64,000 nucleotides of DNA from the NCBI GenBank assembly GCA_021847995.1, contig JAJZNE010000106.1, positions 1-64,000 of the forward strand, read 5' to 3'. Position 1 is the stretch's first letter; every line of letters begins with the position of its first letter. This document shows positions 1 to 10,678 of this stretch, one piece after another. Source of the DNA: Pseudomonadota bacterium (lineage in GTDB: Bacteria; Pseudomonadota; Alphaproteobacteria; Acetobacterales; Acetobacteraceae). The notes beneath the pieces were generated by a model. The model saw nothing but the letters and a program-made list of their open reading frames with translations. It was not told where the DNA came from and searched no databases. Position numbers and translations under genes: made by a program.

Positions 1-643
1 AGAACTCCGGCCCCCAGGGCGGGCGCGGGCCGGCGACGGCGACCAGGTGGGCCGCGTCCGGCCCGATCTCCTGCGCATCCAGGGCGCGCCCGATCGGGCC
101 GGCATAGCCGCTGCCCTGCACCGTCACCGGACGCCCCACCGCCAGCATGTCGGCAAGCCGCTGCGCTTCAGGCGGCGGCAGGTGGACGACCGTCCCGTCG
201 CTCAGCAGCACGCCGTTGAAATCCCCGCGCGGGCCATAGAGCGGGGCCTTCACGATGCCCTGGGCGTCCACTTCGGCGCCTTCCCGCATATGCGGCGGGC
301 CGCTCCAGGCGACCGTGACATGGGTTGCGTCGTTGGTGACGGAGGCGGCCTCCACCAGCCTGACGGCGCGGGCGCGCAGCCCGTGCACGGTGACGGCGTC
401 GCCCGGCTTGACCGCGAAGACGAGCTCGGTGGAAAGATGCGGCGGCACATGGACCTCGGTCCCGTCGCTCAGCAGCAGCCCATCGACATCACCGCGCGGC
501 GTCGGCAGGTACTGCGCGACGGTGCCGTGGACCGCGGGAAGCTGGTCGAGGTCGAAGGCGCTGTCCATCTGCGCCAGGGCAACCCCTCCGGCGCCGGCCG
601 CAAGCAGCGTCGCGGCGAGCAGGGTGGTTGTGAAGCGTGGCAT
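1..643 (-). CDS. Exported protein with two DGT-VH-PP modules (C-terminal part outside window)
   Basis: The reading frame is open from an ATG at 643 to the window edge (214 codons), with a GGAGGA ribosome-binding site a few bases upstream. The first 25 or so residues form a Sec signal peptide (MPRFTTTLLAATLLAAGAGG, ending near ALAQ), so the protein is periplasmic or secreted. Two homologous modules follow: GDVDGLLLSDGTEVHVPPHL near residues 50-70 and GDFNGVLLSDGTVVHLPPPE near 130-150, each followed by a G-x-x-V-T-V strand. This looks like a duplicated OB-like beta fold. I do not recognise a named family and no catalytic residues are evident. The window edge hides the C-terminus. Confidence 0.7.
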   Translation of the reverse strand, partial: MPRFTTTLLAATLLAAGAGGVALAQMDSAFDLDQLPAVHGTVAQYLPTPRGDVDGLLLSDGTEVHVPPHLSTELVFAVKPGDAVTVHGLRARAVRLVEAASVTNDATHVTVAWSGPPHMREGAEVDAQGIVKAPLYGPRGDFNGVLLSDGTVVHLPPPEAQRLADMLAVGRPVTVQGSGYAGPIGRALDAQEIGPDAAHLVAVAGPRPPWGPEF

Positions 644-730
644 GATATCCTCCTGCAACACGGGCCGAACGGCCCGCGCCGATGCACCGCAACCCGTGTG
701 CCAGGGGACGGGGCAGGGACGGGGCAGGGG

Positions 731-750
731 ATTGCGGCAATTCCCGCAAT
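731..750. repeat. Perfect 7-bp inverted repeat between two minus-strand genes
   Basis: ATTGCGG-CAATTC-CCGCAAT is a perfect inverted repeat with a 6-bp spacer. It lies in the 178-bp gap between the SDR stop (822) and the exported-protein start (643). A second, smaller hairpin (GGGCCGAACGGCCC, 662-675) sits just upstream of the ribosome-binding site of the exported protein. The first repeat could be a terminator of the SDR gene or an operator. No T-run follows it. Confidence 0.4.
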
Positions 751-821
751 GGAATGCGGCGCCGGATGTCGCCGCCGCCGACGCCCCTGTCCGCTTGCCG
801 GACGGAGGGTGCGGGGCGGCG

Positions 822-1577
822 TCAGGCGCGGATGCTGTAGCCGCCGTCGGCGGGGATTGACGTGCCGGTGATCCAGTCGGATGCGGGGGCGGAGAGAAAG
901 ACCGCCAGCCCGGCCAGATCGCGCGGTTGCCCCCAGCGGCCCGCCGGCGTGCGGGCCACCACCGACTCCGCAAGCCCGGCGACATGCGCCCTGGCGCCGG
1001 CGCTCATCTCGGTCTCGATCCAGCCGGGCAGGATGGCGTTGACCTGGATGTTGGCCCCGGCCCACGCCGTCGCCAGCCCGCGGGTCATCGCCGCCATGCC
1101 GCCCTTGCTCGCGGCATAGGGCACGTTGTGGGGCGCGCCAAGAAGGGCGTTCATCGAGGCGACGTTGATGATCTTGCCGCGGCCGGCGCGAACGAACTGC
1201 GGATAGGCCGCCTGCGCGAGCAGGAAGGCGCCGGTCAGGTTGGTGTCGAGCACCGTGTGCCATTCCGCCTCGGTGAAATCCTCCGGCGGCTTGCGCACCG
1301 AGGTGCCGGCATTGTTCACCAGGATATCGAGCCGCCCGAACCGTGCCACCGCGTCCGCCACCAATTGCCCGCACGCCTGCCTGTCCGCCACGTCGGCCAC
1401 GGCGAAGGCGGCGCGCGGGCCGAGCCCGGCGGCGGCGGCGGCGCCTTTCGCCGCGTTGCGCCCGGCCAGCAGCACCGAGGCGCCGCAGGCCATCAGCCCC
1501 TCGGCAATGCCGAGACCGATGCCGCCATTGCCGCCGGTGACGATGGCGACGCGGCCGGTCAGGTCGAACATCTGCAT
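822..1577 (-). CDS. Short-chain dehydrogenase/reductase (gluconate 5-dehydrogenase/FabG-like)
   Basis: This is a 251-aa classical SDR that oxidises or reduces an unknown alcohol or ketone with NAD(P)(H) in the cytoplasm. The N-terminal nucleotide-binding motif is TGGNGGIG, followed by NNAG near residue 90. The catalytic Ser sits in NVASMNALLGA and the Tyr-Lys pair in PYAASKGGM. The C-terminus carries the usual GWIETEM and PADGGY segments. The start at 1577 is preceded by GGGAG at a good distance; a second Met two codons later is possible. Sequence flavour is closest to gluconate 5-dehydrogenase or 2-deoxy-D-gluconate 3-dehydrogenase types, but the substrate cannot be assigned. It ends 26 bp from the Nudix gene stop, on the same strand. 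Confidence 0.85.
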   Translation of the reverse strand: MQMFDLTGRVAIVTGGNGGIGLGIAEGLMACGASVLLAGRNAAKGAAAAAGLGPRAAFAVADVADRQACGQLVADAVARFGRLDILVNNAGTSVRKPPEDFTEAEWHTVLDTNLTGAFLLAQAAYPQFVRAGRGKIINVASMNALLGAPHNVPYAASKGGMAAMTRGLATAWAGANIQVNAILPGWIETEMSAGARAHVAGLAESVVARTPAGRWGQPRDLAGLAVFLSAPASDWITGTSIPADGGYSIRA

Positions 1578-1602
1578 GGCGTGCTCCCGATTGCGATGGC
1601 GT

Positions 1603-2232
1603 TCAGTCGAACTCGGTCGGCAGTTCCGGCTGCTGCCAATGGACGAACATCCGCCGCAACTGGCGCGCCAGCACGCGGCCGGTGGACAGGTCGGCGGGCA
1701 GGGAGGGGAGGGGGAAGAACGCCACCTCCGACGTCTCCAGGCTCGCCGCCGCGGCGCCACCGGTTATCTCACATATGAAGAAGAACTTGTAGGCCGCGAA
1801 CGGCGAGGGGCCGTGCCCCTGCCGGGTGCGGTCCCACACGGCGGCCAGCTTGCTCACGCGGACGGTGAATCCCGACTCTTCGGCGATTTCTTTGGCGACA
1901 TTCTGGGCCGGCGTGAGATTGACGTCGGCCCAGCCGCCGGGCAGCGTCCAGCGTCCGGCGTCCAGCACCTCCCGCACCATCAGGATTTCGCCGGCCGCGT
2001 TGAAGGCTGCGCCGCGCACGTCGATCTTGGGCGTGGCATAGCCCTCCTGCGCGGCGAACAGGGCGGCGATGGGTGCCGGGTCGGCGCCGGCCGCCTCCGC
2101 CATGGCGCGCGCCGCCAGCGCCTGCAACTGGAGATAGCGTTCGCGGTCATACGGGTCGCGGGTGAAGGCGAGGCCGGATTGGGCGATCGCCTGCATCTCC
2201 CGCGCCCAGGCCAGCCATTGCGGCTCCGTCAT
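1603..2232 (-). CDS. Nudix hydrolase with N-terminal helical domain (ADP-ribose pyrophosphatase-like)
   Basis: This 209-aa protein hydrolyses a nucleoside diphosphate linked to another moiety. Residues 1-60 form the alpha-helical domain found in the two-domain Nudix group (WLAWAREMQAIAQSGLAFTR, then DRERYLQLQALAARAMAE). The Nudix box follows LPGGWADVNLTPAQN and reads KEIAEESGF, with Lys in place of the usual Arg and Thr where the first box Glu is common; both occur in this subgroup. The start ATG overlaps the stop of the upstream thioesterase gene by 4 bp (ATGA), so the two are translationally coupled. Substrate is unknown; ADP-ribose or a CoA-like nucleotide is plausible. Confidence 0.8.
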   Translation of the reverse strand: MTEPQWLAWAREMQAIAQSGLAFTRDPYDRERYLQLQALAARAMAEAAGADPAPIAALFAAQEGYATPKIDVRGAAFNAAGEILMVREVLDAGRWTLPGGWADVNLTPAQNVAKEIAEESGFTVRVSKLAAVWDRTRQGHGPSPFAAYKFFFICEITGGAAAASLETSEVAFFPLPSLPADLSTGRVLARQLRRMFVHWQQPELPTEFD

Positions 2233-2615
2233 GCCGGATCGACCGGGCGCGGGCGGCCATCGGGACCGATCGCGACGAAGATGAAGGTGGCCGACGTGAC
2301 CTTGCTCATCTCGCCCTGGCGGGAGCGGCGCCAGGCCTCCACGAAGATGCGGATCGAACTGCGCCCGATGCCGACGACGCGTGTGTAGATGCTGACCTCA
2401 TCGCCAACTTTCACCGGGCGGTGGAAGGTCATGGAATCGACCGCAACGGTCGCGGTGCGCCCGCCGGCGCGCCGCCATGCCGTGACGCCGCCGGCGAGAT
2501 CCATCTGGGCCATCAGCCAGCCGCCGAAGATGTCGCCGTTTGGGTTGGTGTCGGCCGGCATGGCGACGGTGCGGATCGCCGGCTCGCCCTCCGGCCTGGT
2601 CTCGGTTTCGTTCAT
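2229..2615 (-). CDS. yciA: Acyl-CoA thioesterase, YciA family
   Basis: This is a 128-aa single-hotdog acyl-CoA thioesterase. It shows the family signature MPADTNPNGDIFGGWLMAQM, with the catalytic Asn-Asp region and the glycine-rich helix start, then VDSMTFHRPVKVGDEVSIY and a C-terminal TFIFVAIGPDGRPRPV. YciA proteins cleave a broad range of acyl-CoAs in the cytoplasm. The gene overlaps era upstream (4 bp) and the Nudix gene downstream (4 bp), so it is part of the lepB-rnc-era transcription unit. YciA in this position is not a universal arrangement. Confidence 0.88.
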   Translation of the reverse strand: MNETETRPEGEPAIRTVAMPADTNPNGDIFGGWLMAQMDLAGGVTAWRRAGGRTATVAVDSMTFHRPVKVGDEVSIYTRVVGIGRSSIRIFVEAWRRSRQGEMSKVTSATFIFVAIGPDGRPRPVDPA

Positions 2616-3505
2616 GGGGGATCCTCCAGGCCGAGCGCGCGCAGGCGGGCGATCTCCTCGTCCCAGCCGGCACGTTCCTTGACATTGAGGAACAGATGCA
2701 CCGGACGTTCCAGGAGCTGCGCCAGTTCGGCGCGCGCCCGCGCCCCGATCTGACGGATGCGGGCGCCGCGTTCGCCGATCAGGATCGCCTTGTGGCCGGG
2801 CCGCGCGACATAGACGGTCGCCTCGATCCGCAGCGAGCCGTCGGGCCGCTCCTGCCAGGACTCGGTTTCCACCGTCGCCCCATAGGGCACTTCCTCGTGG
2901 GTCTGGAGGAAGATCTGCTCGCGCACCAGTTCGGCGGCGAGCAGCCGGTCGGGCAGGTCGGTCAGCGCGTCGTCGGGATAGAGATGCGGCCCCTCCGGCA
3001 TTGCCTCGCCGAGCCGTTCCAGCAGCCGGTTGACGCCGTCGGCGGTCGCGGCCGAGATCATGAAGGTCTCGGCGAACGGGGCGAGGCGGCCCAGCGCGGC
3101 GGCCAGCGGCAGCAGGCGCGGGGGGGAGACGAGATCGATCTTGTTCAGCACGAGCCACAGCACGCCCCCGCGCTGTGCCAGCCGCGCCGCGATTGCGGCC
3201 ACCGGGTCGGTCACCCCCGCCCTGGCATCGACCAGCAGCAGCACGAGATCGGCGTCGGCCGCCCCGGTCCAGGCGGCATGGACCATGGCGCGGTCGAGCC
3301 GGCGTCGCGGGCGGAAGATGCCGGGCGTATCGACCAGCAGAACCTGGCTGTTGCCCTGCATCAGCACGCCGAGCACCCGCAGGCGCGTCGTTTGTGCCTT
3401 GGGCGAGACGATCGACAGCTTGGCGCCGGTCAGCCGGTTCAGCAGCGTCGATTTGCCGGCGTTCGGCGCGCCCAGGATGGCAGCGAAGCCACAGCGGCTG
3501 GTCAT
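2612..3505 (-). CDS. era: GTPase Era
   Basis: Era is a 297-aa Ras-like GTPase that binds the 3' end of 16S rRNA and is needed for 30S maturation. G1 is GAPNAGKS (residues 12-19), the switch I Thr lies in KAQTTR, G3 is DTPG, and G4 is NKID near 125. A C-terminal KH domain is seen in HKAILIGERGARIRQIGARAR, followed by LFLNVKERAGWDEE. The length is normal. The gene overlaps rnc by 4 bp, the classic rnc-era coupling. Confidence 0.96.
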   Translation of the reverse strand: MTSRCGFAAILGAPNAGKSTLLNRLTGAKLSIVSPKAQTTRLRVLGVLMQGNSQVLLVDTPGIFRPRRRLDRAMVHAAWTGAADADLVLLLVDARAGVTDPVAAIAARLAQRGGVLWLVLNKIDLVSPPRLLPLAAALGRLAPFAETFMISAATADGVNRLLERLGEAMPEGPHLYPDDALTDLPDRLLAAELVREQIFLQTHEEVPYGATVETESWQERPDGSLRIEATVYVARPGHKAILIGERGARIRQIGARARAELAQLLERPVHLFLNVKERAGWDEEIARLRALGLEDPP

Positions 3506-4254
3506 GCCCGCCGTCCCGGTTCCAGGGCTGCCAGGAGGGCGGCCGCGGCCAGCCGTTCGGCGGCGCGCTTGCTGCCCGCCCGCCCTTCGGCGCGCGCGCC
3601 GCCGGCGGTGACGGCGATGACGAACACCGGCGCGTGCGGCGGCCCCTCCGTGCTGACCAGTTCGTAGTGCGGCAGCTTCATCCCGCGCGCCAGCACCAGC
3701 TCCTGCAACATGGTCTTGGCATCCTTGGGCGGCACCGTCAGGTCGCGCAGCGACCCTTCCCAGGCGCGGCGCACGAAGTGACGGGCGGGGTCCAGCCCGG
3801 CATCGAGATAGAGCGCGCCGATCAGCGCCTCCGTCGCATCGGCGAGCACGGTGGCGCGGTTGCGCACCCCGGCCCGCGCCTCCCCCTCCGCGACATCGAG
3901 CAGCGCCGGCAGGCCGAGACGTTCGGCGATCATGGCGATCACAGATTGCGACACGAGATGGCCGAAGCGCGGGCCAAGCTGTCCTTCCTGCTCATCGGGG
4001 AAGCGTTCGGCGAGCCATTCGGCGATCAGCAGGCCGAGCACGCGGTCGCCGATGAATTCCAGCCGCTCGTTCGATCCGGCACCGGTCGCAGGCGCGGTGC
4101 GGCCACGCGGCAGACGCCGGCCGGGGACGGCGGAGCGATGGGTGAGGGCCTCGCGCAGCAGCTCCTTGCGGGTGAAGACATGGCCGAGGATCGCCTCGGC
4201 CGCGCTCAGTGAATCCCGGTGAACAGGCGCGACCAGCGGATCTCGAACGGCCAC
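3502..4254 (-). CDS. rnc: Ribonuclease III
   Basis: RNase III cleaves double-stranded RNA in rRNA precursors and some mRNAs. The catalytic motif is ERLEFIGDRVLGLLIAEWL, and the second acidic cluster is DATEALIGALYLD. A double-stranded RNA-binding domain closes the protein (KTMLQELVLARGMKLPHYEL through GSKRAAERLAAAALL). The chosen start is a GTG at 4254, because GGAGG lies 7 nt upstream; an in-frame ATG at 4269 is possible. The gene overlaps the 3' end of lepB by about 49 bp. Product length is 250 aa, normal for the family. Confidence 0.94.
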   Translation of the reverse strand: MAVRDPLVAPVHRDSLSAAEAILGHVFTRKELLREALTHRSAVPGRRLPRGRTAPATGAGSNERLEFIGDRVLGLLIAEWLAERFPDEQEGQLGPRFGHLVSQSVIAMIAERLGLPALLDVAEGEARAGVRNRATVLADATEALIGALYLDAGLDPARHFVRRAWEGSLRDLTVPPKDAKTMLQELVLARGMKLPHYELVSTEGPPHAPVFVIAVTAGGARAEGRAGSKRAAERLAAAALLAALEPGRRA

Positions 4255-4961
4255 TCCCACACCTCCCACCAGGGCGCCGTGGCGTCGATGGAGAAGAATA
4301 TGAATTCGGCGCGGCCGACGAGGTTCTCGACCGGCACGAATCCGACCGCGTTCAGCACCCGGCTGTCGAGGCTGTTGTCGCGATTGTCGCCCATCGCGAA
4401 GACGTAGCCGTCCGGTACCTTGTATTCCTGGGTGTTGTCGAGCGGCTGGTCGTCGGATGCCTTGAGGATGAAATGGGTGGCCCCATCGGGCAGCGATTCG
4501 ATATAGCGTTTCAGCAGCATCTTCGGCCCGTCGCCCTCGGCGACATAGTCGCCGTCCGGCTTGCGCGGTACTTCGGTGCCGTTGATGTAGAGCTGCCCGT
4601 GGATCATCTGGATGCGGTCGCCGGGCAGGCCGACGATGCGCTTGATGTAGTCGGTGGAATTGTCGCGCGGCAGCTTGAACACGGCGACATCGCCGCGGTG
4701 CGGCAGGGTGGCGAAGATACGGCCGTGGAACGGCACCTCCAGAAAGCTCGGCAGCGAGAAGCGGGAGTAGCCGTAGGAGAATTTGGAGACGAACAGATAG
4801 TCGCCGACCAGCAGGGTCGGGATCATGGAGCCGGAGGGGATGTTGAACGGCTCGAACGCAACGGTGCGGATCACGACTGCGATGACCACCGCATAGACGA
4901 TGGTCTTGACGGTCTCAAGAACGCCGCCCGACTTGCGCTTGGCCATGCTGGACTGGGACAT
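4206..4961 (-). CDS. lepB: Signal peptidase I
   Basis: LepB removes signal peptides from exported preproteins at the periplasmic face of the inner membrane. One membrane anchor lies at about residues 15-38 (VKTIVYAVVIAVVIRTVAF). The catalytic Ser is in PSGSMIPTLLVGD and the general-base Lys in DYIKRIVGLPGD; the box FAMGDNRDNSLDSR is intact. The 251-aa length is normal. The start at 4961 (MSQSSMAKRK) has no strong Shine-Dalgarno sequence, and Met6 (4946) is an alternative. It heads the unit lepB-rnc-era-yciA-Nudix. Confidence 0.94.
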   Translation of the reverse strand: MSQSSMAKRKSGGVLETVKTIVYAVVIAVVIRTVAFEPFNIPSGSMIPTLLVGDYLFVSKFSYGYSRFSLPSFLEVPFHGRIFATLPHRGDVAVFKLPRDNSTDYIKRIVGLPGDRIQMIHGQLYINGTEVPRKPDGDYVAEGDGPKMLLKRYIESLPDGATHFILKASDDQPLDNTQEYKVPDGYVFAMGDNRDNSLDSRVLNAVGFVPVENLVGRAEFIFFSIDATAPWWEVWEWPFEIRWSRLFTGIH

Positions 4962-5025
4962 GAGGTGCTTGGGAATGCGTCGGTGCTCGGCGGTGCGGGT
5001 GGCGGGAAGCGTCGTCCGGAGCCGG

Positions 5026-5054
5026 CATGAAGCCCACCCCGGCCCCGGAGTCAA
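5026..5054 (-). promoter_or_regulatory. Candidate sigma-70 promoter of the lepB operon
   Basis: On the minus strand a TTGACT -35 element (5049-5054) is spaced 17 bp from TTCATG (5026-5031). The -10 match is weak, so this is only a candidate. It sits between the clpA terminator-like hairpin and lepB, where an operon promoter is expected. Confidence 0.35.
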
Positions 5055-5057
5055 GGA

Positions 5058-5076
5058 AGGCCGCTCGGGCCGGCCT
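5058..5076 (-). terminator. Terminator-like hairpin after clpA
   Basis: AGGCCG and CGGCCT form a perfect 6-bp stem around a 7-nt loop, followed on the minus strand by TCCTT. It lies about 85 bp downstream of the clpA stop. The T-run is poor, so Rho-independent action is uncertain. Confidence 0.4.
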
Positions 5077-5161
5077 CCCCGACTGCGGGACCGGGCGCAT
5101 TCTCTCTGACGGCCCGCCGCGATGAGGGCCGGGCAGAGTGCCGGGTGGATAGCGGCCGACG

Positions 5162-7486
<2,325 letters not shown>

Positions 7487-7789
7487 GAGGTTCGACGCTC
7501 CTTGTCGTCAGGTCGGAGGCTTCAGGGCCAACAATCCCGCACCGGCGGTCGCCGGCCGGTCGCACGCGCAGTCGTCGCACGCGCAGTCTACGCGCAGGAT
7601 GGCATGGCGGCCGACGCGGGCCCGGTCACGATCCCACGCCGTGCCCACGCACCCCATTCTTTCCCCATCATCACCCGCGCGCATCAGGATTCTTGTCCCT
7701 CCAGGCATTAAAATGCGGAGAGCCGCCGCCGCATCCCGGTCGGGTGGCCGGGCTTGCCGGGCCGCGTGCCCGACACCAAGCCGCGCCGT
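7487..7789. other. 303-bp gap between clpS and clpA
   Basis: No convincing gene is present. A 66-codon frame (7508-7708, minus) has no family resemblance and is rich in Cys-Asp repeats from low-complexity DNA. A 12-bp palindrome, GCATTTTAATGC, lies near 7706-7717 and may be an operator or part of a clpA promoter. The rest shows nothing I can name. Confidence 0.4.
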
Positions 7790-8140
7790 TCATTCCTTCT
7801 CGATCGTGCATTGCAACGGGTGCTGGTTCTGGCGCGCGAGGTCCATCACCTGCGTCACCTTGGTTTCGGCCACCTCGTAGGTGAACACGCCGCACACGCC
7901 GACGCCGCGGCGGTGCACGTGCAGCATGATGCGCGTCGCCTCCTCGCGCGATTTCTGGAAGAACCGTTCCAGGACGTGGACGACGAACTCCATCGGCGTG
8001 TAATCGTCGTTCAGCATCAGAACCTTGTACATCGCCGGCTTGCGGGTTCTGGGGCGCGTCCGGACGACGACGCCGGTATTCGGCCCCTCGCCGCCGCTGT
8101 CGTTGCGCCCGTCGTCCTTGCGCCTGTCACCGTCGCTCAT
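7790..8140 (-). CDS. clpS: ATP-dependent Clp protease adaptor ClpS
   Basis: ClpS binds N-degron substrates and hands them to ClpA. The core [20 protein letters not shown] contains the N-degron pocket residues (NDD, T, M), followed by the [21 protein letters not shown] segment and the C-terminal helix with [11 protein letters not shown]. The N-terminal 30 residues are a disordered, Asp/Arg/Gly-rich extension. The 116-aa length is normal for alphaproteobacterial ClpS. The start at 8140 (MSDGDRR) has only a weak ribosome-binding site. Confidence 0.95.
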   Translation of the reverse strand: MSDGDRRKDDGRNDSGGEGPNTGVVVRTRPRTRKPAMYKVLMLNDDYTPMEFVVHVLERFFQKSREEATRIMLHVHRRGVGVCGVFTYEVAETKVTQVMDLARQNQHPLQCTIEKE

Positions 8141-8445
8141 CGCCGCGCCTGCTCGTCCCTGGCCGCACCACGCCCTCCGCCCCTCCGCCGGACCCGGACC
8201 CGCTGGGGCGGGCGCGGCCGGGGCGACAAGGATATCGAAAACCGGGGGCCGGGGAAAAGGGCATCGCGCGACGTTTGCGATCGCGGCGGATCGCCCGTGG
8301 CGACGACGGCATCTCCGGCCATCCCATGCCCAGCACCTTGGTCCGCGGGCGGCGGCGCGCAAGGCCGGAAACGAACACCGCCGGCACGGGTGGCCCCGGC
8401 CGGCGGAGATCTGTCTGCCAGCGCCCGGATGCGGGCGCGGCCACT
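8141..8445. other. 305-bp gap between phasin gene and clpS
   Basis: No coding sequence with family resemblance is seen on either strand. The stretch is GC-rich and should hold the clpS promoter; TTTTCGATATCC on the minus strand near 8232-8243 is the only AT-rich spot, and it is not a clear promoter. No strong terminator follows the phasin stop. Confidence 0.4.
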
Positions 8446-8985
8446 TCAGACGGCGCGGCCGAACCGCTCGGCGGCGAGAGAGACGCGCGCGGTCAGCGGC
8501 GCCAGGGTCTGCTCGGCGAGCTTCATGGAGGCGTCGGTCAGCTTGCCGGTCTCGGCCACCGCCTTCTCCACCGCGGTGCGCGCCAGGCTCGATTGCAGCT
8601 CGATCGCTTCCTTGAGCGACTTCGCCGTCGCCAGCGCCTTCAGCGTCGCCATCGTCTGATCGACCTGCGCCTGCGCGCTCGCCGCCACCTGCTTGCCGAT
8701 GTCCTGCATGCCGGCCGCCCAGATCTGGCTGGACTTGACCACCGCCTCCAGGTTGCCCTGGCCGAACGACATCAGATCTTCCGCCGTCTTGATCGCCTTG
8801 TCCATGTTGGTTCTCACCTCCTTAGTTGCTGTTTCGAAATGTGCCGTGAAGCCGGCCTGCTCCGGCGCGGGCAGGCTGCCCGCCTGCTCCGGCGCGGGCA
8901 GGGCTTCGACCTGCACGGGCGTCTCGATGACCGCCGGCACTGTCTCCGGCACGGCCATGTCACTTGCCTTCCTTGTCGCCACCAT
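8446..8985 (-). CDS. phaP: Phasin (PHA granule-associated protein)
   Basis: This 179-aa phasin-family protein coats polyhydroxyalkanoate granules. The phasin core runs from about residue 60: [37 protein letters not shown], then a long amphipathic helix and [20 protein letters not shown]. An Ala/Pro-rich N-terminal tail includes a perfect 8-residue tandem repeat, LPAPEQAG twice. The start at 8985 has an ideal AGGAGG ribosome-binding site; upstream in-frame Mets are not used because the promoter lies at 9085-9113. No PHA synthase is in the window. Control by a PhaR-type repressor is likely from the operators described separately. Confidence 0.88.
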   Translation of the reverse strand: MVATRKASDMAVPETVPAVIETPVQVEALPAPEQAGSLPAPEQAGFTAHFETATKEVRTNMDKAIKTAEDLMSFGQGNLEAVVKSSQIWAAGMQDIGKQVAASAQAQVDQTMATLKALATAKSLKEAIELQSSLARTAVEKAVAETGKLTDASMKLAEQTLAPLTARVSLAAERFGRAV

Positions 8986-9061
8986 TGCCTCCTGCTTCGT
9001 TGTCACGTCGCGGACGGAACGGCGACGCTTCCGGTGCGGCGCGCCCGTTCGCCTGCGACGG

Positions 9062-9136
9062 TTTTGCTGCACTGCACAAAACGGAACATAGGCGCTGTCC
9101 CGTGTCGGGTCAAGCATAACTTTGTGCAGCGCAAAA
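9062..9136 (-). promoter_or_regulatory. phaP promoter flanked by two PhaR-like operators
   Basis: On the minus strand a TTGACC -35 (9108-9113) is separated by exactly 17 bp from a TATGTT -10 (9085-9090). One TGC-rich palindromic element, TTTTGCTGCACTGCACAAAA as read on the plus strand (9062-9081), covers the expected transcription start. A related element, TTTGTGCAGCGCAAAA (9121-9136), lies just upstream of the -35. Such CTGC/GCAG palindromes are the known binding sites of PhaR, which senses PHA and represses phasin genes. Assignment to PhaR is inferred, but the geometry is what a repressor site should look like. Confidence 0.8.
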
Positions 9137-9307
9137 AAGCTCGGGGCAACGGCGCCACGGCGCGGATGCTGCGCGAGGGGAATGGTTCCCTGTCGCAGCG
9201 CCGGCGCATAACCCGTTCAGCCCGCGCGGTTTCTCGCGCATTCCGACTGGACAGCCACGTCGGTATGCGGCTAAGTAGCCGCCAGCACGAGGCGGGAAGG
9301 TTCGGCG

Positions 9308-10552
9308 ATGGAAGCGTTTCGCGCGCGAATTCGCGCAGGCGTGATGCGGTTTCTGCATGTCGTCGCAGTCGGCCCTGCGTTGGGTGCGATTCTCGTCCTC
9401 ACGGTACTGGCCACCGCCAGCAGGGCGCAGGCGCAGATCGGCTCGGACCGCTACAGTTCCATCGTCATGGATGCGGCGACCGGCAATGTCCTGATCGCCG
9501 CCAGTGCGGATGAGCCGCGCTATCCCGCCAGCCTGACCAAGATGATGACCCTCTATATGGTGTTCGAGGCGCTGCGCGACCGGCGGCTGACGCTCGATAC
9601 CCCGGTGCCAGTGTCGGTACATGCCGCGTCGATGGCGCCCTCCAAGCTCGGGCTGACGCCGGCGACCCGGCTGACGCTGGAGCAGGCGATCCTCGGCCTC
9701 GTCACCAAATCGGCCAACGATGCCGCGGCGGCGCTCGGCGAACTGCTCGGCGGGGACGAGGAGCGGTTCGCCCAGATGATGACCCTGCGCGCGCGCGCGC
9801 TCGGCATGAGCCGCACCACGTTCCGCAACGCCTCCGGCCTGCCCGATCCCGGGCAGGTGACGACGGCGCGCGACCTCGCCGTGCTGGCGCGTCATCTGGT
9901 GCAGGATTTCCCCGGGGAGTACCACTATTTCAGTACCCCCTCCTTCGTGTTCCATGGCCGCACCATCCTCAACCACGACCATTTGCTGACCAGCTATCCC
10001 GGCGCCGACGGCATCAAGACCGGCTATATCGCCGCCGCCGGCTTCAACCTCGTCACCTCCGCCGTGCGCGGGGAGGTGCGGCTGATCGGCGTGGTGCTGG
10101 GGGCGGCGCGGCCGGGGGAGCGCGATCTGCACATGGCGGCCCTGCTCGATCAGGGGTTCGCGCAAATGAACGTGCCGGTGGGGCCGCCGCGCCACGACTG
10201 GCTGGCGCACGGCACCGGCTTGGTGGGGAGTGCGCAGGCCGCCGCCCTGGACGCGGCGGACATGGCGCCGGCCGCCGCGGTGCGCGAGCATCCCGCCCGG
10301 CAATGGACGGTCGCCACCGGCAGCTTCCCGACCGAGGCGGGCGCCCGGGCCGCCGCCGCCCTGGCGCGCCATGGCCTCGATGCCGGGGATCTGCGCATCG
10401 AGCCGGCCGGCACGCGCCATCATCCGCAATACCGCGCGGTGCTGGTGGGACTGAGCCAGGCCGAGGCGCGTGGCTTCTGCGCCGCGCTGCAACGCCACCA
10501 TTATGCCTGCGCCGTCGCCCGTGGCGATGCGGGGCAGCTTGCCAGCCGCTGA
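9308..10552 (+). CDS. D-alanyl-D-alanine carboxypeptidase (DacA/PBP5-type) with SPOR domain
   Basis: This periplasmic serine peptidase trims the terminal D-Ala from peptidoglycan pentapeptides. A signal sequence with a long hydrophobic run (LGAILVLTVLATASRAQAQ) occupies residues 1-44. The active-site motifs are SLTK (Ser75), SAN (Ser135) and KTG (Lys237), in the right order and spacing. The C-terminal 75 residues (WTVATGSFPTEAGARAAAAL onward) form a SPOR domain that binds denuded glycan at division sites. The 414-aa length fits the SPOR-containing alphaproteobacterial group. The start has GGGAAGG upstream. Confidence 0.93.
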   Translation: MEAFRARIRAGVMRFLHVVAVGPALGAILVLTVLATASRAQAQIGSDRYSSIVMDAATGNVLIAASADEPRYPASLTKMMTLYMVFEALRDRRLTLDTPVPVSVHAASMAPSKLGLTPATRLTLEQAILGLVTKSANDAAAALGELLGGDEERFAQMMTLRARALGMSRTTFRNASGLPDPGQVTTARDLAVLARHLVQDFPGEYHYFSTPSFVFHGRTILNHDHLLTSYPGADGIKTGYIAAAGFNLVTSAVRGEVRLIGVVLGAARPGERDLHMAALLDQGFAQMNVPVGPPRHDWLAHGTGLVGSAQAAALDAADMAPAAAVREHPARQWTVATGSFPTEAGARAAAALARHGLDAGDLRIEPAGTRHHPQYRAVLVGLSQAEARGFCAALQRHHYACAVARGDAGQLASR

Positions 10553-10678
10553 CGGCGCGGCCCTGCCGCGCGCCCGCCGCATCGGTCTTGCGCCGGGCAG
10601 GGCGCTTGCGCATGTTGGCGGCATGTCGGCTGTCGCCGCGGCATAGGCCGCAGGGCGCCGCAGGGACGGAGCGGATGG

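Noticed and set aside
7508-7708. A 66-codon minus-strand frame between clpS and clpA
   Set aside because: No ribosome-binding site of note, no family resemblance, and a composition that follows repeated DNA (CDDCACD) rather than a protein.
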